64,000 bases of DNA, taken from NCBI GenBank assembly GCA_945643635.1, contig CALZFC010000248.1, forward strand, positions 4,413,501-4,477,500. The letters run 5' to 3'. The position numbers and the translations under genes were made by a program. This DNA is from Allodiplogaster sudhausi. Lineage: Eukaryota; Nematoda; Chromadorea; Rhabditida; Diplogasteridae. The notes beneath the pieces are model-generated. The model made no database searches. It had not been told where the DNA came from and saw only the letters and a list, made by a program, of their open reading frames with translations. Shown here piece after piece: positions 47,660 to 58,827 of this stretch (positions are counted from its first letter, which is position 1; every line of letters begins with the position of its first letter).

Positions 47660-49465
47660 CGGACGATGACGGGTACTGTAACATTTCAAACATTTGAATC
47701 TCCCGCCGAAACCATTGAAGTCACGTATTTAATGACATGTTCACCGGAAGCAACGGAAACTAGTTTTCGATTTTTCCGAAAAGTAAGCTCTTGATGCTAC
47801 ATATAAAAAAACGCACAGCGAAAATTATATTGTCGCTAGCTAAAGCTAAGTATTTTACGACGTTGAATGTGAAAATCTGGAGGGAATCCCATCACCTCAA
47901 GGATAGCTACGAGAAAATTGTTTGTGTCTGTGTTTTTTTTGTGAGAGAGAGAGAACAGCTGTGCACACAAGGAAAATGTGTTATTATTTACATTGCACAA
48001 CCTCACGACACTTATTATTTATAGGGCACTATGTACATTAAAACACTGCGTGAAGTCGCTACTTCCTGTCGCCAATAGCAATGACCGACAATGTGATCTA
48101 AGTCGATTCATTTATTGTGAGTGTCGTTTGATTTAAAAAAAAAAGCATAACGACCTAGAGGATACATATGTACATATATAGTACGCGCACAATATACTTT
48201 ACATATAAATATGAAAAATTGAAAATAAATATTATGTGGAATCTGAAAAAAGGCAGAATGAATTGAAACTTCTCATGAACCCTGACGACCTTAAATGCAA
48301 CCTCTTTTATCGCATTCTTGGAGCATTGTTATCAGTGCCAGCTAAGACGACTTCTTACCTTCTCTGGCTCTCACTCTCCCTCTCTCAAACCCTCTCTCTC
48401 TCTCTCTGTTCCCTCTCTCTAATTCTCTCTTCCCCTCTTCCCTCGCTCTCTCAATCTCTTTAAATCCCTCTATCTCTCAATATATCTTCTTCTCTCACTT
48501 GATCTCCTCCTTCAACCCATGCATTTTCTCTCTCACTCACTCTCTCTCTCTCTCTCTCTCTCGCTGATTACCTTTCAAGTCGAATGTGGTTATCTTTATG
48601 ATATAAGCATGGCGTCTTTGACGCGCACGCGTGCTTAGGCTTTATTTGCGCTTGCTATCCTTTATGATCTGCCGAAATGTCTCGGTCACTGATTCGTGAA
48701 TTGTCACATTCTTACGAATTTCTACACAATGACGCCATTCTTGAGCACAAAAATATATATACGAAGCTGGCAGTAAAATTTTCTATAACTCTTTTTATTA
48801 CAAACTATGTATATACCTATGTATTTGACATATAGACATGAATGTGATTACTGCCAATCATTGAAAAGATGAACGGCTGGTTCAGCACGAAAAAGTTGAA
48901 AGCAGAAGAAAAATATCGACGCTTTTCGCTATGTTTAAGCATAGAAATCTATAGAAATCTAGCGTTCAACGTGACTTCAAACGAAAAAGGAGTGCTGGAA
49001 GATTGCCCAAATATGCAAGTTGAGAAAAGGTATTGAAGTAAGAAGGAGTCCGAGAGAAGGCAAGAGCGATTCTTCCTTTACTTCTCCAACTGCCCCACCG
49101 TCAAGGTCAATGATTCATACCCGCCGCCTGTCTCTTGCATTATGCTTATTATTGTAAATGATTCAGCTCCTTCTTTGAGAGAATAGAATTATTTCAATAT
49201 CGTTAAAATTTCTTTCAGGCTCGATAGAAAAGCAATAAGTCATCCTGGGTTTAATTATTTTCTCTAGCGCTTCTATACGTTCTGTGGCGCCACTGCACAA
49301 TCTCGCCATTTTTACGAAGAGACGAACTGATATGTACATGCTTAAAAACCACATGTTAAGTATTTGCCTGAGACCTCTTTTAACTAGTTAAGTTCCTTAA
49401 TTGAAGATCATTTGTCGTCGCTAATTAGCGATTCTGCAATGAACATGGAATATATGATTATATAT
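47660..49465. other. Intergenic region
   Basis: Holds the likely promoter of the saposin-like gene just above 47657, AT-rich DNA, and (CT)n tracts at 48370-48480 and 48535-48560. No exon was recognised. Confidence 0.4.
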
Positions 49466-49469
49466 TTAT

Positions 49470-49615
49470 TATGGCTTCCCCGCCCTGCCGACACTTACAA
49501 GTCCAACATAGTTATGGACCCCGGCAATGACCTGGGGCGAACGCAGAAAAGGATTTCTGAGATTGTCGACAAATTCTTTCTGGATCTACACATGTTTATC
49601 GACGAGACGAATTGA
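49470..49615 (+). pseudogene. Stray copy of a separase exon
   Basis: The plus-strand frame LPRPADTYKSNIVMDPGNDL, then GRTQKRISEIVDKF, closely matches the separase exon at about 60804-60691 (LPRPANPHKSYFVLDPGNNL, then GETQKRISAIVDKF) on minus. Neither flank resembles another separase exon. It is a small displaced duplicate in the opposite orientation, ending at TGA after FIDETN. Confidence 0.8.
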
Positions 49616-49937
49616 ATCATGCTTAAAAAACATAATTATTCGTCTTTTAAGAACACATCTCCGTCAATTTGGTCTCTTTGTTTCTAAAGTTGTTCATAAT
49701 TGACGTTAAACCTTCTCTCTCGCACTTCGCCGATCTTTATCGACAAACATCACAGCACATACAAGGCGATGCTTCACTTAAAATGACCGTTGACAATGAG
49801 TATTGTAAGCGTGAGCCGAACAATGACATAATACACATTACACAAATTTTCTTGCTGAGGGTGGCATTCACTGTTCGCTGCAGTGTTATTGCTAACTCAT
49901 TCAATACAAGTTTGACACAAAATGCAATTTCTCATTT

Positions 49938-50977
49938 TCAAACTCTATGGAAGAATTCGTAGTGCTCCTTGTAGTTCTCCGGGCCGTGATCTCCATAGTG
50001 GACGAGTCCATGGTGGGCCTCGTAATGGATGGGTCCATGATGTACCTCGTAATGGCTGGGTCCATGACCCACTTCGTAATAGGTGGGTCCATGACTCACC
50101 TCGTAATGGGTGGGCCCATGATGGCTCTCGTAATTTGATGGTTCATGGTAGGCCCCGTAATGGGAAGGTTCATGGTGGGCCCCGTAATGGGAAGGTTCAT
50201 GGTAGGACCCGTAATGGGTGGGACTCGGTTGATAGTGGCCCCCATCTGCGTAGTTCGCTCGATGTTCCTTGCCAAACTGCTCTCTTCCAAGATGCTTGTG
50301 TTCTCCGTCGTGTCCCTTCTCGTATTCACTGCCGTACTCTTCTCCCTTGCTGTGACTTCCGTAGCCTCCGTACTTGTAGCTTCCGTATTCGCTGTGTTCT
50401 CCATGGTCGTGTTTCCTTTAAAATATTTCTAGCTGGAGACTATTTATGAAGGCATACAATAGTTTTTTTTAAGAAAAAACAATCAATAGTTAATTCATTA
50501 TTTAAAATCGTCTATTACAATTTTAAGAAATATAAAAAAAACATTAAATTTATAAAAAAAATAGGAAAGAATAAAAAATAATCCAACTTGTGATAATCAT
50601 CTCCAAGGCCATGGTCTCCGTATTTGCCGGAGCCGTGTTGGTCTCCGTTGTTCTTGCCGTGGCCATAGTAGCCGTGTTCTATTGCAATATTATTTTATAA
50701 TTTGAAAAAAAATAAAAATTTTTTAAACAAGTATTTTTTATGAAATATAACAATTCTTTTATACTTTTAATTGTTCATACTTTTTCATTCGTGTTATATT
50801 GCGAAATATTAATATTATTTACAACTATAATTTCTAATACCTTTTTTTACTTTTCATATAATATAAGAATTTATAGAGCCATCTCTTACCAAAAGTTATA
50901 AACAAAAAATTACCATTTGCTAGTGCGACAGCGAACACGACGGCCAGAAGAAGAAGGCAGAGGGACATTTGTTGCAT
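49938..50977 (-). CDS. Secreted His/Tyr/Gly-rich repeat protein
   Basis: Three exons in phase: 50977-50914, 50678-50588 and 50415-49938 (TGA 49938-49940), giving 210 residues. It starts with a signal peptide, MQQMSLCLLLLAVVFAVALA. The middle is rich in Gly, His, Tyr and charged residues (GKYGDHGLGDDYHKKHDHGE). The last third is about nine copies of a 9-residue unit, HYGAHHEPS drifting to HYEVSHGPT (27-bp units on DNA). Low-complexity His/Tyr/Gly secreted proteins of this sort occur among nematode cuticle, matrix and antimicrobial-like proteins; His-rich units can bind metals such as Zn or Cu. No cysteines were seen in the mature part. The coding frame has no internal ATG-initiated ORF of note and is easily missed. 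Confidence 0.8.
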
Positions 50978-50979
50978 TA

Positions 50980-51461
50980 CTCTGGAAATGGCGAGAGGCA
51001 GAGAGAGAGAGAGACAGACAGAGAGAGAGAGAGAGAGAGAGAGAGTGAGTGAGAGAAAGAGAGGAGAGAGAAGAGAGGGAGACAGAGAGAGAGAGAGACA
51101 AAGAGAGAGAGAGGAAGGGATAGAGACAGAGAGAGAGAGAGAGAATGTAAGAAAAAAGGATTTAGAATGAGAGAGAAAGTGAGGAGATAAAGCGATGGTG
51201 TGAAGGTAGAGTGTATGATCGTGAGTGAGTCAAATTAACTGTAAGAATGCGCTATGAACAGGAAGCCATCGATATGAATATCCTTCAGTTCCGCCTCGTG
51301 TTATATACCCCCAAGGTTTCTCATCAGGATGACCCTGACTTTCTTTCGCCGACTCGTCCGTGTTTTCATTCAAATGCAAGTGAAAAGCATGGATAGAAAC
51401 TGTTGAACTCTGTAGTGTACAACGTCTTTTGCTCATGTCAGAACACTTTACTTACAATATA
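50980..51461. other. Upstream region of the repeat-protein gene
   Basis: A (GA)n tract (51000-51145) lies immediately upstream of the start codon side, followed by sequence with a 68-codon minus frame (51436-51230) for which no splice sites or family were found. Confidence 0.4.
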
Positions 51462-51925
51462 CAGTACCGCCCAACATTTCTGGTAAATATATTAATTATA
51501 TTAATATAAATAATTTCAATTGATTTTTCAGCGCTCAGGGCGCATTTTAACCTAGTTTTCTGTATAAACTAGACTAATTCGATGCAGATAAATACGTTGG
51601 TAACATTAGTTTCTCAATGAAAGTAGACGCTGACGAGAAAATTCATGTTTTAGCCCGAAATTATTTGAAATATGCAGCGCAATTGCGCTGCACTAGGTGC
51701 GCAATTGCGCTGCATATTCAAATGGATTTTGGACTAAAACATAAATTTTCTCGTCAGTGTCTACTTTTTTTGAGAAAGTAATGTTTCCAACGTATTTATC
51801 TGCATCGAATTAGTCTAGTTTGTACAGAAAACTACGTTGAAATGCGCCATGAGCGCTGAAAATTCAATTGAAATTATTTATATTAATATAATTAATATAT
51901 GTACCAGAAATGTTGGGCGGTACTG
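51462..51925. mobile_element. Tc1/mariner-type MITE
   Basis: The whole 464-bp element is an inverted repeat. Ends are CAGTACCGCCCAACATTTCT and its complement AGAAATGTTGGGCGGTACTG, flanked by TA on both sides, as expected for the Tc1/mariner TA target. The arms run to a centre near 51693, where GCGCAATTGCGC occurs twice. No transposase is encoded. The end sequence resembles Tc1-like terminal repeats (CAGT...CAA), but no parent was seen in the window. Confidence 0.88.
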
Positions 51926-51929
51926 TACC

Positions 51930-53115
51930 AAGGAATGTTGAAAATGAAACGGGAAATCAGTAGCTAATTCTTCTAACATTCATATACATCATTGCTTTTA
52001 AATCAAAGTGTTATACCATATAGTCATCAGTTTTGCATTTAATATTTCCGCCGGCTTCACAAGGGCCAGAATTTTAGCATGGATAGACAAGAGGAGATGA
52101 AATGACGAGGAAAGAAGAGGAAGCGAGATACAAGACGGCTCTATACTTTGTAATTGTCTCCAGTCGCATATGAAAGACAAGAAATAAGGGATCCTTTTTT
52201 CTCCTTTAATTCGTTTTTAATTGTTTTCGATCAAAGACCTAATCGACAATCGCCAGTCAACCCTCCGCTGTTCCTCCTATATACAGCTTGTATCGTCTGT
52301 GACAAAGACGAGGCCGACCTGTGGCGCCACTTTTACGTTAAATAGATGAAATAAAGAGGGAAGTGGGGGTCAAGAAGTGCACATTTAGTGAACGAAAAGT
52401 GCAGTATTCGACATTCTTCGTGTACATTAACTTTCGTTCCAATTCCTTATAAAAGGAAACAATCATTCTATCAGAAGAAAAAAAAATCATTCTATCATCG
52501 CTTTCGTTAGATGTTGACTCTTCTTCGCAACCACACTCTCTCCCCTTTATCTCTCCCTCTCGGCTCTCTTTATCCTCTCTCTCTCTCTCCACTATACTTG
52601 CTAACTTTCCCCATTCTCCTCTCGCCTTCAGATGGTTCTCCAGACGGCGCTCATTGTTAGATTTGGTGGTTGATTATTGTTTTTCTTTAAATTATGTAAT
52701 CAATGTTGTTTTATATGTTTACAAAGGAACTATCTTTAAGATTCTTCATTTCCTATCTTTTCATCGTCTTTTTTACACGCACCATCATGAACTCACAGAG
52801 TGGCCTTCGCTTGAAATAGAGCTGTTGATTAGAGAGAATATCGTTTGGAGTAAATAAAGTTTTCGACAAAAAAAAATACCGTTTTGATGCGGTTCATTCT
52901 CTCTGCCGCCTATCAAATCGTCAACATCAAAAGAGATGTGTGCTTTCTATATAACCATTTCTATTTGAGAAGTGAAGAGAGAGGGAGGGAAAGAGAGGGA
53001 GAGAGAGCACTAGTGAGAGAACGAGAAAGAAAAAGAGAGGAAGGGAGAGAGAGAGATTGCTAAACAATTTAAGCGTATTATGTGAATAATAATATAAGTA
53101 TGAATATGCTGTAAT
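51930..53115. other. Region downstream of the sulfotransferase gene
   Basis: AT-rich with CT/GA tracts at 52540-52590 and 52975-53055. A short plus frame ending IVCDKDEADLWRHFYVK (to 52344) was noticed but has no partner exon. Confidence 0.4.
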
Positions 53116-53119
53116 ATCA

Positions 53120-55050
53120 TCAATGCCACGCCATCTCCTCTTTCCACCAGTTCGCGGCTTCAGTGTCGCCGAGTTCGCGTTTGAAATGCTAAAATAATTG
53201 AATTTTTAATTGTATACAGCAAGTCCATGCATATATACTTCTTTTCTATCGACTCATGTTTAGGTGTGTTCGGGTGTTTTTTTTTTTAAATAAGGAAATG
53301 TCGAAAATTCATTTTGATAGCCTAAGCCTCGCCTCGTCGATGAGATCACTGAGCTCCTTCGAGAGATGCTCGCGCCATCCGCCGACGCCGCCACGGCGGA
53401 TGAAGCCGTCCTTTTCGCGTCTGCAAAGAGTAATAGCGCGTAGCCGGGGGGCCGAAAATATCAGGCCCTGGCCCGAGTGTAGCTACAAAATTTCGCGTCT
53501 GGGAAAAAAAAATCTATCCAATGCGCAATACTGAATGAAGCGTGGAACATTTCATCATAAATTGGCTCATTATTTGTTCTATTGAGGGTGACCTTCATAT
53601 AATTATCCACAGCCCCCACGGTAGGCCCCGGGCCGGGGCCGACGTCGACCCTGGGGACCGGGGCCAAGCTCGGGAGCCGGGGCAGTGGCCGACCTCGGGA
53701 CCGGCGGCGGGCCGAGGCCTACCCTGGCTGCTGTGGATAATTAAATGAAGGTCACCCCCAATTGAACCAACTACAGCTTCCCTCATTTTTACTCTATTTC
53801 TTAAAGTCGTTCGACGTCCAAATATGTATTAGGTAAAAAAGAAAATAAAATTAAAATAAAAAAATAAATTTTTTTTTTGCTTTCGAAAACTAACAGCGTT
53901 TTCTGAATGACGAAGCGTTCTTGATGCTTGCGCATTTCTGAAATGCTTGATGCGGCGACGATCTAAATGTAGGTGATATTAAATTTATCAATGGTAAATA
54001 AGTACGAAAATTAACATAAAAGAAATCGATATTGACTAATCAAAACCTCCTTCACGCGAGAATCTTCCTGCACACTGATAGCGGCATCTCCGCCGAGAAA
54101 TTTGCCAACCATACGAATGGCCTCCTCAGGCTCTTTCACCATGTCCTCGTACTGGAAATTGATCATTTTTTGATCAAATTGCCTCCTAACTGGCCATTTT
54201 CTATGTCAAATTGCATCATGAACAAGAAATAAGTTGGCGTATTGCTACAAACAAACTTCCGAAAGAAACAAAAATTTACCTTAACCAGCAGAATGTGCTG
54301 CAGTGCTCCCTCCTTGATTCCTGCAAGCCAGCTGCGAAGATGCTCGAAGTAACTTCCCAAAAACACCTGAATTAATTTTATACTTTATTTTATATCTCAC
54401 AATCTCTCTCTTGTGACGATGTGTGCTTACCTTTTCATTGAGGACGAACGGTACAAAGTCTTCCAGAGTTCCATTGGTGTAGTCAAAATGAAGCGTATTT
54501 TTGCAGTGGAAGAAGAGGCTAAAATGTTTTTGATTTACGGTGTACTTATTAAACATTTTGAAATTTACAAAAAAATTTATATTACCAAACCTGACAATCG
54601 TGTCCTTCGGATTACGAACGACGAGTATGTACTTTGCAGAAGGATGCTTTGGCACGTCATTGAAGCAGAGATGTGACTTCAGCACACGTGGATCGGGAAA
54701 GAGATCGCAAGCGGAGGCGCCGAGAGATTCAATCAACGGACTAATTTCCATCAAGACTTAAAATAATGTATTAGCAAAAGATATTCATACATAGCTTTTT
54801 CAGAATTTTGGAAACAAAGTATTCAAGAACGTAAGCGATTGTATGTATGTATGTAAACAAGTTATTATTTGGTTTCAGGGAAAAGTATCGCTAAAAAAAC
54901 AATGGCCTACTTTTGCCGTCTGAGTCATTTGTCATGTAGGAAGTTTTGTTGAGCAGAAGGTGAAGAATGTGCTGCATCCACGTGGTGCCCGTCTTGCCAC
55001 AGGTCGCTACGAGAATGTCCGTCGGGCGCAGCTTCATTCCAGCGACAGAG
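53120..55050 (-). CDS. Cytosolic-type sulfotransferase, 5' end not found
   Basis: Exons: 55050-54911, 54756-54591, 54518-54431, 54366-54280, 54151-54047, 53962-53895, 53420 to about 53340, and 53188-53120 (TGA). The PAPS 5'-phosphosulfate loop is visible as CGKTGTTW in the first exon. The 3'-phosphate site is VLKSHL...YILVVRNPKDTIV in the second, with the expected Arg. The C-terminal IRRGGVGGWREHL corresponds to the family RKGxxGDWK motif. The family transfers sulfate from PAPS to small hydroxyl or amine compounds; in nematodes relatives act in detoxification and developmental signalling. The codon for SVAGMKLRP begins in phase 2, so an upstream exon or an internal start at Met (about 55037) is needed. 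The intron after IDE uses GAG|GCGAGG, a GC donor. A GC-rich inverted repeat lies in the intron at 53.6 kb. Confidence 0.87.
53585..53757. mobile_element. Short inverted-repeat element in a sulfotransferase intron
   Basis: The ends GGGTGACCTTCAT...TTATCCACAGC and GCTGTGGATAA...ATGAAGGTCACCC are inverted copies of about 28 bp. The interior is extremely GC-rich (GGGCCGGGGCCGAC and similar), unlike the surrounding intron. No coding capacity. Consistent with a small MITE; family unknown. Confidence 0.65.
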
Positions 55051-55149
55051 CTGTGCATCATTCATTTCGCTTTTGATATTCCAACTAATTTTGACTAATT
55101 GATTATTTTGAATTTGTTGACTGATTACTGAGCACTGAAAGCTAACCCA

Positions 55150-56110
55150 ATGTTCACAGGAGAAAGTGGTGTTGGAGATAAGACGCCGTTGGAAGCTGCC
55201 CCACCATTCACAGGAGAAATTCGTGTCGGGCATAAGACGCCGTTGAAAGCAGCCCCAACATTCACAGGAGAAATTCGTGTCGGGCATAAGACGCCGTTGG
55301 AAGCTGCCCCACCATTCACTGGAGAAATGCGTGTCGGACATAAGACGCCGTTGCAAGCTGCCCCACCATTCACAGGAGAAATGCGTGTCGGACATAAGAC
55401 GCCGTTGGGAGCTGCCCCACCATTCACTGGAGAAATGCGTGTCGGACATAAGACGCCGTTGGAAGCTGCCCCACCATTCACTGGAGAAATGCGTGTCGGA
55501 CATAAGACGCCGTTGGAAGCTGCCCCACCATTCACAGGAGAAATGCGTGTCGGACATAAGACGCCGTTGCAAGCTGCCCCACCATTCACAGGAGAAATGC
55601 GTGTCGGACATAAGACGCCGTTGCAAGCTGCCCCACCATTCACAGGAGAAATGCGCGTCGGACATAAGACGCCGTTGCAAGCTGCCCCACCATTCACAGG
55701 AGAAATGCGTGTCGGACATAAGACGCCGTTGCAAGCTGCCCCACCATTCACTGGAGAAATGCGTGTTGGACATAAGATGCCGTTGCAAGCTGCCCCACCA
55801 TTCACAGGAGAAATTCGTGTCGGGCATAAGACGCCGTTGGAAGCTGCCCCACCATTCACTGGAGAAATGCGTGTGGGACATAAGACGCCGTTGGAAGCTG
55901 CCCCACCATTCACAGGAGAAAAGCGTGTCGGACATAAGACGCCGTTGCAAGCTGCCCCACCATTCACTGGAGAAATGCGTGTTGGACATAAGACGCCGTT
56001 GCAAGCTGCCCCACCATTCACAGGAGAAATTCGTGTCGGGCATAAGACGCCGTTGGAAGCTGCCCCAACATTCACAGGAGAAATTCGTGTCGGGCATAAG
56101 ACGCCGTCAA
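55150..56110. repeat. 54-bp coding-neutral minisatellite, about 18 copies
   Basis: Unit on plus: CATAAGACGCCGTTGCAAGC followed by TGCCCCACCATTCACAGGAG and AAATGCGTGTCGGA. Units differ at a few positions. Because 54 is a multiple of three and the unit has no stop in several frames, long open frames appear on both strands (up to 390 codons on minus). They are repeats of one 18-residue phrase per frame and should not be read as genes. It lies just upstream of the first recognised sulfotransferase exon. Confidence 0.95.
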
Positions 56111-56395
56111 AATTTGCTGATTTCAGAACCTGAAAAATTGTTTTTATGGGAACAGCATGATCTCAGTTCCAAAAGAAGAAAAAAAGAAAAAAAAAACATT
56201 TTTCAGCTCTGATGATTCGCAAGCTAAATTCTGAGCAGGAGAAATTCGTGTCGGGCATAAGACGCCGTTAAAATTCGCTGATTTCAGAACCTGAAAAAAA
56301 ATTGTTTTTATGGCAACTGCATGATGTCAGTTTCTAAAAGAAAAAAAAAGAAAAAAACCTTTTTCAGCTCTGATGATTCGCAAGCGAAATTCTGC
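56085..56395. repeat. Direct duplication flanking the minisatellite
   Basis: About 145 bp (from GGAGAAATTCGTGTCGGGCAT through GATTTCAGAACCTGAAAAA to CTCTGATGATTCGCAAGC) occurs twice, near 56085-56225 and 56239-56385, each starting with a partial minisatellite unit. The array appears to have been captured when this block duplicated. Confidence 0.75.
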
Positions 56396-56399
56396 TCTT

Positions 56400-58400
56400 C
56401 TACTGCAATGGGACTCATCTTGACACGGACGAAACGTGGCACACTAGCCCATTAAATAGAAGCAGCACTGCTCCGATAAAATAGGCCACGCCCTAAACGA
56501 GAATTCATCGATTAGATACTGGGTAAGATGGTTTAAGAGTAGAGGACAAAGTACAGCTTGCTATACAAACGGCACATCCGGTAACCTTCTTTCTTTCTAT
56601 TCTATTTCTTCCTGCTCTATATTTCTGCATGACTCTCCTAATAATAATGACTGATTTCAGAGCGGCTTCCGCCGAGTGGGAAGATAACAGAGCCGAGCGA
56701 GAGAGAAAGAAGCGGAGAGGCTGAGATCCCTGCGACCCCAACTGTCTCTTTGTATCCCCCCTTTCGACCTCTGGCGGACCCTTGTTATGTTCTTGTTTGT
56801 TGTTGAGTAATTCAGGTAGATTAACGTGTCGTAACCAGTTGGAATCGTTGGGAACCTCACTCTGTTCATTCTGTTGTTCTCAAGTAAACAATTGATCTCG
56901 AGCAGTAGTAAGATGGCGCTTTCTCCTCACTCTGAAAGCGCTAGTGAAGCTGTATGACAGATATGGAACTCGGTAGAACTGGATAAAGAAAAATCATAAC
57001 TTTGTATGACACGCGCGATCCTTGTTGACTTGCGATATGTCATGAAAGAAAGTGTATCACGCCACCGCCACTTGCCAATGCACTGTCACAGTCTATCTGT
57101 CCAGTGCTTATTCGGTTCTCTCTCTTCGTCGTCGTGAAAGGGCATCACGCCACCTGCTAATGCACTGTCAAGACTACATATTTGTACAGTGCTTATTCGG
57201 TTCTCTCTCTTGGTCAATATTTTTGTTTATAGTCTAATCAGCCCCCGTCAGCGCCCCGCTTTTTGCCCCCCGCATTCAAAGATATCTTCTGCGAACAATA
57301 CGAGCTCGCTTGAATGCAAACAATTAGAGACCGTGGAATTATTGGAGAGAACAAGAGACTAAAAGGAGTGATCATTTCGAATGGAAAAAATGGTATGTAC
57401 CTGCCAAGACATCTTCAATCTCATTTCAGTCGTCTCTCAATCCATCTTCTTCTTTTTTTTGTGTACTAGAATGCGCGCCCCACTTTTGTTTACGCCCAAG
57501 TAATTCTTGGCCAAACGTTGCTAGCAGATTTCTTTCGAATCTCAAAATTATGCTGCAGAGCTGAAAGTACACACGAATTTATCAGAGCTATCGAACTTGC
57601 AAAAATGATCAGCTTCACTCTCTCACGACCAACAGGAAAAAATATCTTGTTTGAAATTTGATCTGTACTCTGTGCGGAAATGACAAGGTCAACTCTAATG
57701 CTAAGAATCAGTTGCGGCAAACTGTTTTTTTTAAAGTTATATTATAAAGAGATTAAATATATTTTACCAAGTGCAATTTTATTTTTTAAGCTAATGTTGT
57801 GGAGTTACATATGTGTATACAAGTGGAAAACGTCACTATGGGATTCAAGGAGAATTAGGAATAATTACACCTGGACTATTCCTTTCAAAGATTACATCCC
57901 ATAGCCCGCAAAAGACTACATAAATATGTAGAGCACAAGCGAACACCACTTTCGAATAAAAATTTATCCTAGCAGTGAAAGAAGAAAAATTACCGTGACG
58001 TAAAAAAATAATAATTCGTATTCCTCGTTGAAAGCATATGCCGTAATCATATGATCCTGAGGCGATATACCCATATTGTTTTCGTGCTAACAAAATACAT
58101 GCATAAGTCATTTAAAAAAAGTATATCAACAGTGCTTGCCTTAGAAGTTGGGGTTAAAAATTAAATTATTTCTTCAAAAGGTAGGGGTGATTCTAGGAAA
58201 GAGAGAGAAAGAGAGAGAGTGGTTCAAAGACAAAGTAAATTTCGGAATAAATCAGGCTCAAAGATATGTAATACTTCGTCAAGGAGGGCAAGAATAGGAG
58301 CGAGAAGAGGTGTGATGCGAGGCTCTCTTCATTCTACTTCCTGGCCGTGGCCATTTCTCGAGTCGTCCTCATCTTTGGAGTTGCCATCGCCTCTTAACCA
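56400..58400. other. Intergenic region
   Basis: A short local duplication occurs at 57050-57220 (CACGCCACC...TGCCAATGCACTGTCA and CACGCCACCTGCTAATGCACTGTCA, each followed by CAGTGCTTATTCGGTTCTCTCTCT). A 5' exon of the sulfotransferase gene is expected here but was not identified. Confidence 0.45.
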
Positions 58401-58405
58401 TAAGA

Positions 58406-58827
58406 TAGCTTGTTAAATGGACCAATTAATAGTTATTCTGATCAGAAATAATTACTCTATTGTCGTTATTTTTCATCACTTAATCTTAATCTTTTCAACA
58501 CAATTTGCTCATCCGATTAAAATCAGAGTACATACATATGCCTGGCGCGTACTCTGCTAGCCAAAAGAAAGAAGTTATCCAGATTGAGTGTTTTAACCTA
58601 ACGGTGATTGTTAAAGCTTGTTAAATGGACCAATTAATAGTTATTCTGATCAGAAATAATTACTCTATTGTCGTTATTTTTCATCACTTAATCTTAATCT
58701 TTTCAACACAATTTGCTCATCCGATTAAAATCAGAGTGTATGTACATACATATGACTGGCGCGTACTCTGCTAGCCAAAAGAAAGAAGTTATCCAGATTG
58801 AGTGTTTTAACCTAACGGTGATTGTTA
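58406..58827. repeat. Tandem duplication (about 210 bp, two copies) at the separase 3' end
   Basis: The block from CTTGTTAAATGGACCAATTA to AACCTAACGGTGATTGTTAA is present at 58406-58612 and again at 58615-58827. The second copy includes the last codons and stop of separase (TAG 58812-58814). The first is a downstream repeat of that tail plus 3' flank. The copies differ by a few bases (TACATACATATG against TGTATGTACATACATATG). Confidence 0.92.

Noticed and set aside
49922..50449. 175-codon plus frame and 102-codon minus frame (Thr/Met-rich)
   Set aside because: Wrong frames of the 27-bp repeats. The minus frame with His/Tyr repeats connects in phase to a signal-peptide exon and is preferred.
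51230..51436. 68-codon minus frame upstream of the repeat-protein gene
   Set aside because: No family resemblance, no partner exon and no convincing splice sites.
54925..56133. Long open frames (390, 327, 316 and 311 codons) at 54.9-56.2 kb on both strands
   Set aside because: All come from a 54-bp minisatellite whose unit lacks stops in several frames. Each is one 18-residue phrase repeated, without start context or splice sites.
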